Source: Acheta domesticus
Taxonomy: Eukaryota > Arthropoda > Insecta > Orthoptera > Gryllidae
NCBI GenBank assembly: GCA_031308135.1
Contig: JAHLJT010000631.1
Location: 152,207,425 to 152,271,424, forward strand
DNA length: 64,000 nucleotides
Direction: 5' to 3'
Shown here: in pieces, positions 11,673 through 23,860 of the stretch
Numbering within the stretch: position 1 is the stretch's first letter
How the letters are laid out: each line of letters begins with the position of its first letter
Made by a program: the position numbers and the translations under genes
The notes under the pieces: model-generated
What the model saw: only the letters and a program-made list of their open reading frames with translations
Told to the model about the DNA's origin: nothing
The model's database searches: none

Positions 11673-11865
11673 AAAGAGTACAGAATATTTCCTCTACAGA
11701 ACACGATGCAATCTTCTTATGTTATCAATTTGCAATGTGAGAGTTGGGTAAGCTCACTAGAAAACGAAAAGGGAAGTTTGAAATTTTCACATTGAAACTT
11801 TTATTCTGTGAAAACTACTGTCGGAAGTTTTGCTGTCACCTACAAATGATCCAACTTTGATCACA

Positions 11866-12333
11866 GTCATTTACACGAGTGCACTAGGGAGCATTTGCCG
11901 GCAGTTGCTGTCAGGATAACTTGCCATTTCATATCCGAAAGCCTGTTAAATTCTAGAGTCGCAACAAATTTCGACGTCTTAAGAGAGGTCGGCAGTGTAG
12001 GAATTTGGAAAGATTTTAAAATGAAATTAATTAAACTTTGGATTAGATTAACAGGTGAACAGGCTGACACGCTTAAACATCCATGTTTAACCCACCTATA
12101 GGTGATGTAGAAAGCAATAGCAGGAAAGCGATCAGCGCTACTGGTCGTGCAAAGTGAAACTGTTACTCGAACGCTCAGGTGTGTGAGACGTTTCTCCCGA
12201 GGTTGGTGGAGACAGGGGAACACGTGAGACAGAACGGTTTATTACTGAAACACTTTCGGATATAAAATGGCAAGATATCCTGGCAGCAACGGCCGGCAAA
12301 TGCTCCCTAGTGGCACTCGTGTAAACGAGTCCG
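11866..12333. mobile_element. Inverted-repeat element (MITE-like)
   Basis: About 80-bp inverted repeats bound it: TTTACACGAGTGCACTAGGG at the left and the inverse of GTTTACACGAGTGCCACTAG at the right, continuing through GGGAGCATTTGCCGG and TTGCCATTT to CATATCCGAAAG. The 300-bp centre has no frame of interest. No clear target duplication was found, so the outer limits are approximate. Confidence 0.75.
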
Positions 12334-12339
12334 GTAACG

Positions 12340-13760
12340 GTTAGCGAACGTTCACGCACATAGAAGGGAGGCCAAAGAGGGTTACTCTTGCTTTAGGATT
12401 GGGCGTATTGCTTTAGGATTGACCGAAAGACTCGAATAGGAATGGTACTGTGCGGTGATTACTTTGTTTTGCAGTAAAGATTGGATAGGATTGGACCTTT
12501 TAAACTGTTGTGTCATTGAAATATGGAGAGAAAATGGAAGGGAATGGGGAACTATTACTTCCAAAATACAAACGTAACGCTCGACCAAAACATATTAGGT
12601 GATTATAGATATCACTTCATGAAAGAATTGGGAACATTTTTAGGAAAGGTTTGGAGTTTTACGGGAACAGTAATTAGGAAGTGTGAAAACAGCACTGTTT
12701 AGTACTATTAGCGAAGCCTAGACTGGAGAAGAAATAAATTAGTTAATGAGTACACAAAGAATACGTTAGTCAGTAATCAGATTTGCAAGTTTAGAAGTAA
12801 ATAAGTCATAAAGAAGTAATTATATAAATAATTAAGTACAACAATAAACAAATTAGTAAACCATCAAATAATTAACTGAGCACTTTAGGGGGCAAATGAC
12901 AATGGCTGTCCGAAAAGTAAGCGCAGAGGCGAGGGTGCAGGCTACCTTCTAAGGCGCCGTTTGGTTTCAGGTGCTGAGGAGGCCGAAGACTGGAAGGAGA
13001 ATGCATGTCCAAGCCAGGAAATAAATAGTTCAGAAGAAGTTTGGTAGACTAGCATGCACTCCTCTTCTGAGAGTAGGTTTTCCCCCTTCAGGTTTTTTCA
13101 CTTGACTCTACCTTTTGGCTGTACATATCCCTAGACACGTTCGTTCACGTGTTCCTTTAATATATAATTACTTTATATAAAGGATGTATAAATAGAATTA
13201 TCACTTGTACTTTTTGATTGTTTTTTTAAATATAATTCATATTTTCTGTCATATCACATGATAAAAATCAGCATTTTGAATAGTTTTATTGGATACGCAT
13301 ATTACTAATAACAATAAAATAATAATTAAAAATAATTATTTATAAATTATCGAAGATAAAAGCCTCTAAACTCAGATTTCTTGAATAATTTATTTAATTT
13401 CTTGCTTGAAAATTCCTGATTGTTTCGATTCTTTCTTCTTTTAGTGCTATATACTGATTAGTGTGCAGGTTAGTCTCCAGAAGCCCCTAGCGCCTTCTTG
13501 TGAGACTTATCCTGAGCAAGTACACCTAGGGTGCTTACCTAGGAGCGCTAGTGACCAATTTTTGACGTTTGATTTGAATACCATATAGGGCAGACCAAGA
13601 CACAATATCCGCAATATTATCCAGTATTCAAATCAAAACTCTGATTGGTGATAAATTCCTAGAGGATTTATTTTGTCAGGATCGGTCAAGTGCCTTCACT
13701 GGGATCTATTTAACATGCCGACAAGTGTCCGCATTCATGCCGTCCATTTTTGGCACCTCA
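12340..13760. other. Unassigned intergenic sequence
   Basis: Mostly AT-rich. The slightly GC-richer pieces at 12900-13030 and 13470-13570 show no motif I recognise. Confidence 0.35.
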
Positions 13761-13764
13761 GACT

Positions 13765-13832
13765 TTGACCTATTGAACCAGCCAACAAGAGATCAGTAGC
13801 CCGGCATGATAACTACTATACCATTAAAGCCG
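13765..13832 (-). repeat. tRNA-like sequence, possible SINE head
   Basis: On the minus strand, TTAATGGTATAGTAGTTATC resembles a pol III A box. About 40 bp later GGTTCAATAGG resembles a B box. The arms do not fold into a proper tRNA, so it is at best a tRNA-derived SINE or pseudogene. Confidence 0.3.
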
Positions 13833-13839
13833 TTTTGTT

Positions 13840-15585
13840 TGATTGAGTTTTGGAATTATTCCCAGATTTTCTTGCTGAATTTTAATATTACTTGACAAAT
13901 GAATTCTTTGGAATTTCAATTAGTAATATTTTAATTTCTCAGAGCAAAACAAAACATTTTTCAAGTCAAGACTTGGTTTTAATGTATTTTAGGAAACTAT
14001 TTGTTTTTAATTTAAAGTTATATTTTAGGTCAGTCATTTGAGAAATTTAACAACTTAAACTGAAAATATTCTGTATTTTGCCAATAATATCAATGTTTTA
14101 CCCACGTATGTACAAAAGAAAAGTCATTATACTATATTATTAGAAATAATCAATATATTATGACTTCTGAAAATATTTATATCATTTGCAAGATTTGACG
14201 TCTCGAAAATATTACAATATCTTAAAGATACATTTTTCATAGTTTAATAAATGCACTACTCATTTATGTGGAATTTGTCATTATGAATTGAAGTATTAAA
14301 CCATTATTAAATTAATTTTTCATTAACCTCGTTATTTGCTTAGTATTATAAGTATAGATCAAACAGTACACATTTTTATGATAAATGAAAAATGAACAAA
14401 ATCAAAGTATTAAAAAACGTAATACTACACTCTCCTACAACTGAGTTATAATTTTCTTCTTTATAAACATCACATTTGGCTAAAATATCTTCTTCGTTCA
14501 CACACTTTTCTTTCATGTGTACATCAATCCTTTTTTATACGAACTGGCTTCTTTGATACATGAAGGGCGAGAGTTGGTCATGAAAAGCAGTGATGCCCAG
14601 TTCCTTATGAGATATCCTGCAAACAAATACACAAAACATCAACATATTGCTGCATTAAGAGAAATGTTTGTCTAAGGAAATAGCTTTGTTTCAAAAACTT
14701 ATATTTTGCATGTATTGTTTTACATTCTTATGCAATTATCTATAAAAATGCAAATAAGTGTAACAGCAAAACCACCTAGATATACAAAGCCTTAAAATTC
14801 AAGATGGCCGCCTACAAAGGCCATACAAACTGAAATACGATGTAAAATTGTAGTTAATAGAAAAAATACATAATAGATTGCACTATCATCTAAGACGAAA
14901 AGTGGTCTACTTTCTTCAGCTGAAGGATTGTTCATAAATTTTAGTCATTTTCAGGTCAAAAAACATGCACTTTCATTAACACTAACAACGCACAGTACAT
15001 GAAATCCTACCTGTTCTAATCCCAACATTTAATTTTCAAAATATTTTGCAAAATCTGTCCACACATTTTATTTACAGGTATTATGTATTCTATCTCTTTA
15101 AGATCTGAAAGTTAAGGTTGATGTCATGAATGTAGGAGCACTTGATGCAAGTAATAGGTCATTATATGTAGTACAAGCGTTGCTAGATTATTTTTCGTCT
15201 AAGTAGTGATTTTTAACAAATCCTAATGAAAAAAAGTGATTTGTTTGGAAAAAGAGGTAAAAATTAAAAAAATCAATAACAAGTAATATTTTAGTAGTAA
15301 GTATTGAAAAATATATGTAAACAGATTTTAATCAGAAATAACGTAGTCAGTAGGTTATCAAATTTCAATAGGTATTTTCGTAATCAGAAGAAGATGTACC
15401 TGGCATGCGAAAAAGTCTGTTAAATTTTTTGTGATCTTCACACAAGGACGTGTTTTCGAGTGCTTTGCGATATAATTTAGTCCACCATAAAAAACGCTCC
15501 ACTCTTTCTTACACAGTAAACATGTTTTATACTCATTTAACATTAACTCGTATAGCCAATTATAATCACGTTTCCATTTAATGTT
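13840..15585. other. AT-rich sequence with one possible minus-strand exon
   Basis: Mostly featureless. On the minus strand, a pyrimidine-leaning tract ends in TTTGTTTGCAG near 14620. It is followed by an open frame of about 34 codons (start YLIRNWASLL, end KKGLMYT, then stop) near 14520-14617. This could be a terminal exon or chance. Confidence 0.2.
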
Positions 15586-15589
15586 GTAC

Positions 15590-17253
15590 TAGCGTACCCG
15601 TGCGAGAACTTTCGCATGCTAAAACCCACCCTTTCCCTATCTATTTGTCTATCCTTTCAATTAAGAAGGAAAGTTGTTAATGAAACATGTTTATTTTTTA
15701 ATGTATAAATGTAACTTCTAATGTACTTGCAGAATATCAAACAAAAATAACAATACAATTGATGTTGGAAACAAATTTTCAATAAAAGTTTATTCAGCAT
15801 TATACAGAGATTTTCGCGGAACAATTCATACTTCTTTAAAAACAACTTCGAACAAATTATTCATTCCTCTTTCAGAGTTAACTTTTCACTTTCCTTGATA
15901 GTCACAAAAATAATAGAAAAGGATTTCACCCTTCAGAAAGCAAAGCAAAGTCAAGTAATGCTTAAATACCGATCGAGCAAGTACAACCCTACTCTTTGCA
16001 ATATTATTTGAATTTCCTTGATTTGTTATGAGAAACAGAGGGAGTTTTGGAGAGTTCAGGGTGCCAGCTTGCTGGGGTGCGAAAATTGAAAAATTATTTG
16101 TGTATTAGAAATTAGTGGATTATTTTCAGCGTTCTTACGTACCTCAAGAAAAGCAATCCCGAGCCAAAAAATAAATTAATATTTCCACCTTTAAGTACTA
16201 AATACAATTTGTTACTTTTGGAAACAATTTAGTAGGCTTAGACTTCACTTCGGTACAAGGGAATGTTACTCAAACGATGTTTGCATATTGAATATCTTAA
16301 AGAACCAACACCTTAAGTTTAATATCAAACGGTGTATTATTTACAATATGAGTTTGCAGCTGCGCGTTGATGTACATACTTTCAGACACCACCAACATTT
16401 AAATCGTGCCTGTGGACTACGAATGTTGGCAGTTGCCGAGTGACTTCTCCTATTCTTTCTATAATTTTAAATTTACTTGCTTTTTTTAATTAATTCACGT
16501 AGTATTGTAGGCCAGCGCGATTTCATTTTTGTTTTTAATTTATTTCAAGCTATTTTCTTTTATCTAATTTAAAACGTTTGTTCCTTGTGTTGTGCCATAT
16601 ACAAGTTTTCCCCTACTACCTCCGCGTACCCGTGCGAGAACTCTCACATGTAACTTGCAATGTACTAACACAATATCAAATAAAATAAAAAACAATGCAA
16701 TTGATGTTTAAAATAAATTTTCAATAAATATTTATTCAGTATCATGGAGAGTTTTTTGGAAAAATACACAGCACTTCCTTAAAGGCAACATTTGTAGTAA
16801 TTATTCAATATTCTTTGAAAGCTAGCTTTTAGCTTCTCGTGAGTCACAAAAATATTAGAAAAGATTTACTTTTCAGAAAGCTACGAGTCTGAACTCGCTG
16901 ACTTTAAAATTTCATCGAACGATAACGAAAATACTGGTACAGGTAAAACACAGACTTCACTCTTCTCTGTGCGCCCACATTTCTCCTCAATTAGGTACAC
17001 AGCACTTACCGACACCGGTAAAACGTTAATTGATTGGTTTCACTACACGCAAAGAAACAATCTTCATAGGTATCAAGCAACTATAATAGTTCTTCTAGTT
17101 GTTGCTGGAGAGCAAATCTTGAATGAATGATTATGCAAATAAACCTCGTCAGACTGCACAAACTACGGTGTTAACAGAAAGCGTAAATATTGTCGAATCT
17201 AAGCCTTCTAAGAGTGTCGCTACAAAAATAGGGCTGAAATATTGAGGTTGTCA
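15590..17253 (+). repeat. Dispersed repeat D, copy 2, a tandem dimer
   Basis: This is the paralogue of 8035-9767 with the same order: unit start ACTAGCGTACCCGTGCGAG at 15588, a second CGTACCCGTGCGAGAAC at 16624, and the end GGGCTGAAATATTGAGGTTG. The spacing between unit starts is about 1030 bp, against 1020 bp in copy 1. A pyrimidine-rich stretch present after the second unit start in copy 1 is missing here. Confidence 0.65.
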
Positions 17254-17499
17254 AAGAATACAAAAAAAAACTTTAACAATTTCACAAAACTCTTGCAATG
17301 CTATGAAAACACAAAATGAAAGGTACACACTGACTAAGCGATGCTACCTGACTAATACAATAAGAAAAGTTAAATTAATGTAAACATTGCAGAATTGAAG
17401 GTTACGAGGCACACATGTTTAGGTTTTTTAAACCAGACTACTCTCCTAGTACCACAGCACCTCCTATTTACACAGCTGTCTAGTAGAGGGTCTCAATGC

Positions 17500-18090
17500 A
17501 GATAGGAAAAAAATGTCTTTCGCCGACGGGATGCTTCGCGCACAAGTCCAGCGCACTCCCTTGTGGAGCGACCAGCCGCCCGTTCCGTCCAGCCCGAAAT
17601 CCACCACCACTACCTCCCGGCACTCTCCCCCGCTAACCAGCCTGGCTCTGACACCGCCCCGAAAATGAACACCGGGCGAAAATGCCAGAGGGCGGTTAGC
17701 CGGCCTGCCGGGGGGGGGGGAGGGGCGGACGGACGGAGGGGGGGGGAGATGCGGGCGGCGGCGACGATGGCGGTGGTGGTGGCAGCGGCGGCGGCGGTGA
17801 CGGGGGTGACGTCGACGTGACGTCAGCGTTGTCGGCAGCGAGGGCGAAGCCGTGCGCCGAAAGACAGCGCCCCAATGCGTAGAGGCGCGGGGGAACAATG
17901 ATTAATTAATGTCTTAATTAATTAATTAATTAATGAATTTTTTGTAAGTGGGACGCGCGAACTTTGGAGTTGGCGCCCCCATAACACACTGGTGTAGCAT
18001 GGAACTCCCATAATTTGGCGGGAGTACCACAAAGAGTGCCCAGGTGGGCGGAAGTCGCAGGAACTTGTCCGCGCCGACCAAAATGTGCTA
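17500..18090. promoter_or_regulatory. CpG island with a perfect CRE palindrome
   Basis: This segment is strongly GC- and CpG-rich against an AT-rich background. It has a poly-G tract at 17712-17750, GGC/GTG trinucleotide runs, TGACGTCG at 17807 and the perfect palindrome TGACGTCA at 17818-17825. A TTAA microsatellite interrupts it at 17900-17938. Such islands usually mark a transcription start. Neither strand gives a coding exon I trust: the longest frame, on the minus strand, is Arg/Pro/His low-complexity. The direction of transcription is not determined. Confidence 0.4.
17900..17938. repeat. (TTAA)n simple repeat
   Basis: Repeats of TTAA/ATTA inside the CpG island. Confidence 0.85.
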
Positions 18091-18097
18091 ACAAGGT

Positions 18098-18470
18098 GGC
18101 CTTGATAGTATTGAAGCGTAGAACCGAAAAGTTAATTGAATGGATCGGGGAATATTTCATCTTGTAGATTATGGTGTGAAAAACGTTTCTTTGAGGCCAA
18201 TGGTCTCAAAAATTTACTTTTTACGGCTGTAAAATGCTTTGTTTATGAGTTATTTGCCGATATAGATTGGCATGTGATGCGGGTTACAGTTTACATGAAA
18301 GTTTCGGTGCGATGTTTTTAAGAAATCATCTATATTTTTAAAGTCAAGTTATCTTTCGTCGTCTCCGTAAAATTATCTTTCATTAGAGCCCTCATTTATA
18401 AAGACTGGTTGCGTGTGAGAGCCGGAACGCAAAGGTATACTACTGAAATAATACAGGAGACGATTTTGTT
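18098..18470 (+). repeat. Dispersed repeat E, copy 2
   Basis: It matches 9768-10140 from CCTTGATAGTATTGAAG through ACTGAAATAATACAGGAGACG. Here it follows the CpG island rather than repeat D, which shows that E is an independent unit. Confidence 0.65.
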
Positions 18471-18799
18471 AATCGACGTTTTCCTACTTAAATTTCTTAA
18501 TGGGGGTGTCGTGCACTGACAAAGCCAAGCTGTCCGAAGAATCTTAACTCATCTTCAAACAAAGTGTGAAGCAATAATAGCACAAAAGTACACTACTGTT
18601 TATTTTCCAGGTAGGGTATCTGAGATATCCAATATGCTAGGCGAGCACACATTTCATTAAAAATGAACAACGTGTTGCGATCTGCGATGCCGTCGACTCC
18701 GCTATCTCGACGACCTCCTAGAGAGTTTAGAGAGTTTTTGCGTCCTCGAACGTTAAGTTCTATTGACCTTCTATTCATGCGTACTTCCAGTTTTGCATC

Positions 18800-18970
18800 A
18801 CTTTAGTACATCCGCGCATGCGCAGAAGATCGATAGTACTTCAGGTTACAGGGTGCAAAAACTCCCTTTTTTGCACTTCACATCGGATGGCGCTATCGAT
18901 CTTCTACGCATGCGCAGATACACAAAACTGATGCGAAACTTGAACTGCGCATTCGCAGAAGATCGATCAT
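18800..18970. repeat. Repeated GCGCATGCGCAGAAGATCGAT motif in both orientations
   Basis: A motif close to CGCATGCGCAGAAGATCGAT occurs at about 18810-18832 and 18945-18966 in direct orientation, and inverted at about 18894-18917. Around it are GTGCAAAAACTCCC and GTGCAAAAATTCCC. The core TGCGCATGCGC-type palindrome matches the consensus bound by NRF-1/erect wing factors. It is either a small inverted-repeat element or a regulatory cluster. Confidence 0.5.
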
Positions 18971-19112
18971 AGTGTCCGCTATGGCGTGCAAAAATTCCCT
19001 CCTAACCAGAACAATCCGACTCGCCCCATTGCTTCGTGAGACGACCGTCTCACCCACTACTGTCGTTGGCATTTCTTTCGCGTGCTTTTTACTTGTTTTC
19101 TTCTTCGTTTTT

Positions 19113-20695
19113 ACTTTCCCGTATACGTACGTATACACGGAGTGATATACGTTGCATAGGGAAAGTTACGTGATGCTGCGCGAAAAAATGGCCAATTTTC
19201 GGCGGAAAAAAATTCATTGCCGGGCCGTGATACCGAAAAAGTGGATAAAACAAGTTGCTAAATTAGAGGAAAAAATCCCCTAACACGTGGTGTAGCCAGA
19301 CACCCTCTTTTGTGTGTCTTTGATATCGAAAAACCAATTGAAAGGAAAACGTCCGTCTGTCCGTCCGTCTGTCAGTCTGTGAACACTGCTAGCGCCTAAA
19401 CCATACGTACGATTTCTTCCAAAATAGATCTGATTCTAGTCAAAGCTTTGAGATTTCGAAAAAGATTCTTCAAAATTTGGGGGTACTTTATATGAAGTCC
19501 CCGGGGATTTACAAAATTTTCTCAAAAACGGCTCCAAATTTTTTCTTTAAATTCTTGTATGAATAGAGTAAAATACAATTATTAACATGGTATAGGTCCG
19601 ATGTTCTCGGATAATTCTGAATTTTTGAAAATTGTGAAAGTTTGAATTTTTTTCGGCGTCTTTCTCCAACTACAAAATTGAGGATAGAGATTTTTTCTTC
19701 AAATAAAATTTGTTCTCCAAAGTGAGTTCTGTCATTAAGGTCATCTACATTTTCTTGAAAATTTCAGTATTTTTCGCGCAATATTGCGTGCACTATGTGC
19801 AATTTTAAAAAATTACAAAAACAAGATTTTCTCAGAAACGGCTCCAAATTTTTTCTTTAAACTTTAGAAAGGGATAGTAGTAAATATACTCTATCAGATG
19901 ACATAAAATCCATATTGCCCTATAGGTTGTTTTTTTTTTAAATTACAAAAATGTAAATTTTTTCACATGTTTCTCAGGCCGATAATATTTACATTATCGG
20001 CGATTTTTTCACATTATTATATTTACGAGTATATGTGCTTTAAATAAAGTCAAGTAAAGTTTCTCGAAAACACAACCGTTTTCTGTGAAAAGTAGCTCAA
20101 AATGTCGCATTTTCAGAAACGCTCAAACGCCATTTTCTCGTATATGGCTGCAAATATTTTCTTCAAACGTTTGTAACGGATAGTGCTAATTTCACTCTTT
20201 AGTATAGCGTAAAGTTAATTTTTTTTTTTTTTGCTTTTTCAAAATTTACATAAATGTAAATTTTTTGAAAGATTTCTCACATCTTTAATATGCGTATTAC
20301 CAGCAATTTGTAAACATTATTATATTTTTGAGTGTAAGTGCTTTAAATAACTTCAAATAAAGTATTTTGAAAACAAAAAAATTTCTGTGAAAATGAGCTT
20401 TAAATTTCGCATTTTTAGTAGCGCTAAAACGCCATTTTCTCTTAAAGGCACATAATTTTTAAAAGAAAATTGCCATTTATGACAAGTTTTTTGTGTTCTT
20501 TAATATTCTAAAATTAATGTTTCCGTTTTACCAATAGGAAACCGAAAAATTAAGAAAATGACAAAACAATGTACTTTTGGCGGTGACATGACAGCTGGCA
20601 AGAAAGAGTTTGTGACAATTCCGAATAGCTAGCGAAGACTAAAGGAAATAGAAAACTAATACGGGAACGTCTGTGCCATTCTGTAGCACCACTAG
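19113..20695 (-). mobile_element. Module element, near full-length copy (reverse)
   Basis: This is one of two near-complete copies. Read on plus, it opens with the palindrome ACTTTCCCGTATACGTACGT, closing at GGGAAAGT about 50 bp on. It then has the GTCCGTCTGTCCGTCCGTC tract and diverged modules in inverse order, and ends CTGTGCCATTC, TGTAGCACCACTAG. The base after CTAG is T. A second ACTTTCCCGTAC begins three bases later, a further broken end. The length is 1.58 kb. Confidence 0.85.
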
Positions 20696-20889
20696 TTTAC
20701 TTTCCCGTACAGGCGCGGATCCTGTGACCATCCGTTTTCCTTCCGAAAGCTCAGGAAAACGTGGCACATTTATCGCCCGCACGAAGAGCTTCATTACTCG
20801 TAGCGCGCGCCGCGCAAACAGAAGAGAGCTGCTAATAAGTTCTTATAAGTATCACCAGGGTTCACTTGAATCGCTTGGCTAGGGTAGTA

Positions 20890-21142
20890 TACTGCGATTT
20901 TTCTAGGAAGAGCTCTCAAGATAACTCAAATCCCATCTTCGCGATGGAATATGTCACGCCATTTCGCGTCTTTTCTCGGTCTTGCCGGTAGAAGTCGCAT
21001 GATCGCAAGCACTGCTTCATACGGTCGCGATCGTGCGAAATCTAGCGGAACGACTGTGAATGATACGAAATGCCGTGACATATTCCATCGCGAAGATGGG
21101 ATTTGAGTTATCTTGAGAGCTCTTCCTACAAAAATCGCAGTA
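20890..21142. mobile_element. Small MITE with ~80-bp inverted repeats and TA duplication
   Basis: The ends are TACTGCGATTTTTCTAGGAA and the inverse of TACTGCGATTTTTGTAGGAA, flanked by TA (20888-20889, 21143-21144). The arms match almost perfectly through GAGCTCTCAAGATAACTC and GATGGAATATGTCACG. The centre has no gene. High arm identity suggests relatively recent activity. Confidence 0.88.
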
Positions 21143-21144
21143 TA

Positions 21145-22730
21145 GCAATGCAGAAGGCATATCCCTTTCCTTTTCGTAACGAGTCGTCTAGCTGTGAGGT
21201 TGTACGGACTTAACGTTACAACGTGGACGCCATCAATGCGGACAAAGAAAAGGCATCAGAGCTCTTCAAAGACAAAAGGAAGAGGTAATTAATTCTTTGA
21301 ATTAGTATGAAAAGAATTACTATTTAAGAATTAATTAACAAGAGGTTTAAGAACAGTGGGAAGAGGAGAAGGAGCTCTGTTATTTATAAGTGATTAGAAT
21401 CTAACACGTGGTTTTTATATCCTTCTTTTCCAGCTCAAATTTCTCGTTTTCCTTTTAATCTTGATTCTTATTATATGCTCTTGAATTCTACTGGACATAA
21501 TTGGAGAATAATAGCGGCATATGATTAAAACATTTACGTCAGCAAAAGACGGGTATTTGACCACACCGTTGGCCCAGAGGAAGTTCTACGGCGAGGGGAG
21601 CTTTGGTAACGGTACTCGATTCAGTGGAGTGAGCAGCGGAGGGGAGGCGCACAGTAGCAAGGTCACCGTTGTCGCCACTGCTCAAGGTTTTCAGAAGACG
21701 GCTTATTGAAAAGGATTTCAAAGTAAGAGAGTTCCTTTTACAAACATTCTAGTGCCCAGAACTTGTTTAGTGGAGCAGATAAAGTAATTCTGTGCAAATC
21801 GAGGAGATGATGTAATATTCAGTCAGTTAGTTAGAGGAGAGAGAAATTTTGTGAAACTGATAGAATCAATCTTTCTTTGTCCTTATTCTCTGAAAAAAAA
21901 AAAGAGAAACAGTAAAACTTGATTTTTATGTCACATAAAAGAGAACATAATCGGTACTAAAAAGTGGGTAAAGGCATAGTAAACTTTCTTTTGATTTGTT
22001 GAAAAGACACTGTAAATTTGTAAAGTAGCAAAGAGAAGGACGTATAGATATAAGAAAGTTTTTTTTGTGTGTATTCTATTTACAGCAAGTGACAGTGTAT
22101 TTTTTATGTTTTCTATGCATTTATGAGTGTTAAGTGTATGAGATTTATATGCCACAAATTTTCATCTCAAGATTATAGTAAGGTTTGTAAGAAATCTGTG
22201 TTTTAATCTGAATGATTTGCGAGACCGTAGTGTATAGAATACACGTCCCTGATCCCATCATTTTCATTTTTTTTATGTGGCCCACCGTCATCCGACTGAG
22301 CTACCCAACCATCCAAGGGAGATTACTACAAATCCCTCTCCCTTATCCAAAGACGGCGGAGGTCGCAATCCAGACTTCAGTTTTGGGAGGGGTGAGGTTA
22401 AGACTCAAGCGCATTTTATCGGAAAGGGGGGAGGGTAAAGAATGAAATAACATATATTTGACGTAGTATGTTATAGGTATATCAGATTGATGAACTTTGG
22501 AATTTTAAATTGTAACCCCTAATTTTTGTTGCAGATTAGGATTCTGCAAACAAAAATATGTCAATTTTATTCGATACATTTAAAAAACGCAAATTTGTGA
22601 AGTTATCGACAATAACTTCCAAGTTAGCAAAAATAACTTACATTTGATGCAATATGAAACAATTTGTGAAGAAACGAATTTATATGAGTGAAATATGTAA
22701 AAGTGTGTAAAAAAAGAAAAAAATATTTTT
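21145..22730. other. Unassigned sequence
   Basis: AT-rich with a few moderately GC-rich pieces (21560-21690, 22280-22440). No frame, repeat or RNA feature was recognised. Confidence 0.35.
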
Positions 22731-22734
22731 ATTA

Positions 22735-23628
22735 TATAAAATTGCGTTTAAGCACTACTAAAAAGGCGAAATTTAAAGCTCATTTTCAAAGAAATTTTGA
22801 GTTTTCAAAATACTTTATTTGAAGTTATTTAAAGCACTTACACTAACCAATATAATAATCTTTACAAGTTCCTGGTAATATGCATATGAAAGATGTGAGA
22901 GATCGTTCAAAAAAATTACATTTATGTAATTTTTTAAAAAACAAAGAAATAACTCAAAATAAACTTCACGTATTATTAAAGAGTGTAATTAGCACTATCT
23001 ATTACAAAAGTTCTAAGAAGAAATTTGCAGCCATATAAGAGAAAATGGTCTTTCAGCGTTTCTGAAAATATACAATTGTGAGCTACTTTTCACAGAAAAC
23101 AGTTGTGTTTTACTTTACTTGGCATTATTTAAAGCACATGTACTTGTAAACATAATAATGTAAAAAAATCCATGCTAATGTAAATATTAACGACGTGAGA
23201 GACAAGCCAAAAAAGTGCATTTTTCCGAGTTTTGAAAAAACAAAAGTATAGAACAATATGGCGTTTCGTCCTCTCATAAAATACATTAGTCGCTATCCCT
23301 ATGAAAAGTTTAAAGAAAAAATATCGAGCCGTTTTCGAGAAAATCTTGTTTTTGTAATTTATTTAAATTGCACATATTGCACGCAATATTGTGTAAAAAC
23401 TTCTAAAATGTTCAAAACAATGCACATGACCTTGATGAAAGAACTCACTTTGGACAACAAATTTTATTTGAAAGAAAAATCTCTTTCTACAATTTTGTAG
23501 TTCCAGAATTAGGCAGAAAAAATTCTAAACTTTTGCAATCTTCGAAAATTCAGTTATCCGCGAAAATCGGACCTATGTCCCATTAATAAGTGTAATTTAC
23601 TCTATTCTTACAAGAAATTTAAAATAAC
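22735..23628 (+). mobile_element. Module element, truncated copy
   Basis: It begins inside module 1 (GCACTACTAAAAA) and carries modules 2 and 3, with the GAGAAAAT landmarks at 23030 and 23328. It breaks off in the fourth at AAGAAATTTAAAATAA, where the border CTAGTGGTGCTTCC appears at 23628. That border looks like the start of another, mostly missing, element. Confidence 0.75.
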
Positions 23629-23639
23629 TAGTGGTGCTT

Positions 23640-23860
23640 CCAAAGCACATTCTTTCTCACTCTGCTTCTATATGGTCCTTAATGCTCTTCCACTACTGCA
23701 TAAACCAGCGAAAGTGTATTCTATCAGCAAACGTTTTCCGTACCGAGACCCAAATCCGATATTCAAAGTTAACGAACCGGCACTTATACCACTACGCCAC
23801 ACTAGCAAACATGGAGCGAACAGAGCCATCACAGAATCGAACCGACCTATAAAATGGTAA
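23640..23860 (-). repeat. tRNA-like sequence, possible SINE
   Basis: On the minus strand, TGGCGTAGTGG is a good pol III A box, followed by a degraded B-box-like GGATTTGGGTCTC. It is not a functional tRNA. It sits between module-element fragments. Confidence 0.35.

Noticed and set aside
8035..17253. CRISPR-like or satellite array
   Set aside because: The repeats are long, few and diverged; no short regular repeats with unique spacers exist in the window.
17464..17898. 144-codon Arg/Pro/His frame on the minus strand of the CpG island
   Set aside because: Low-complexity translation of a CpG island; no start context or homology.
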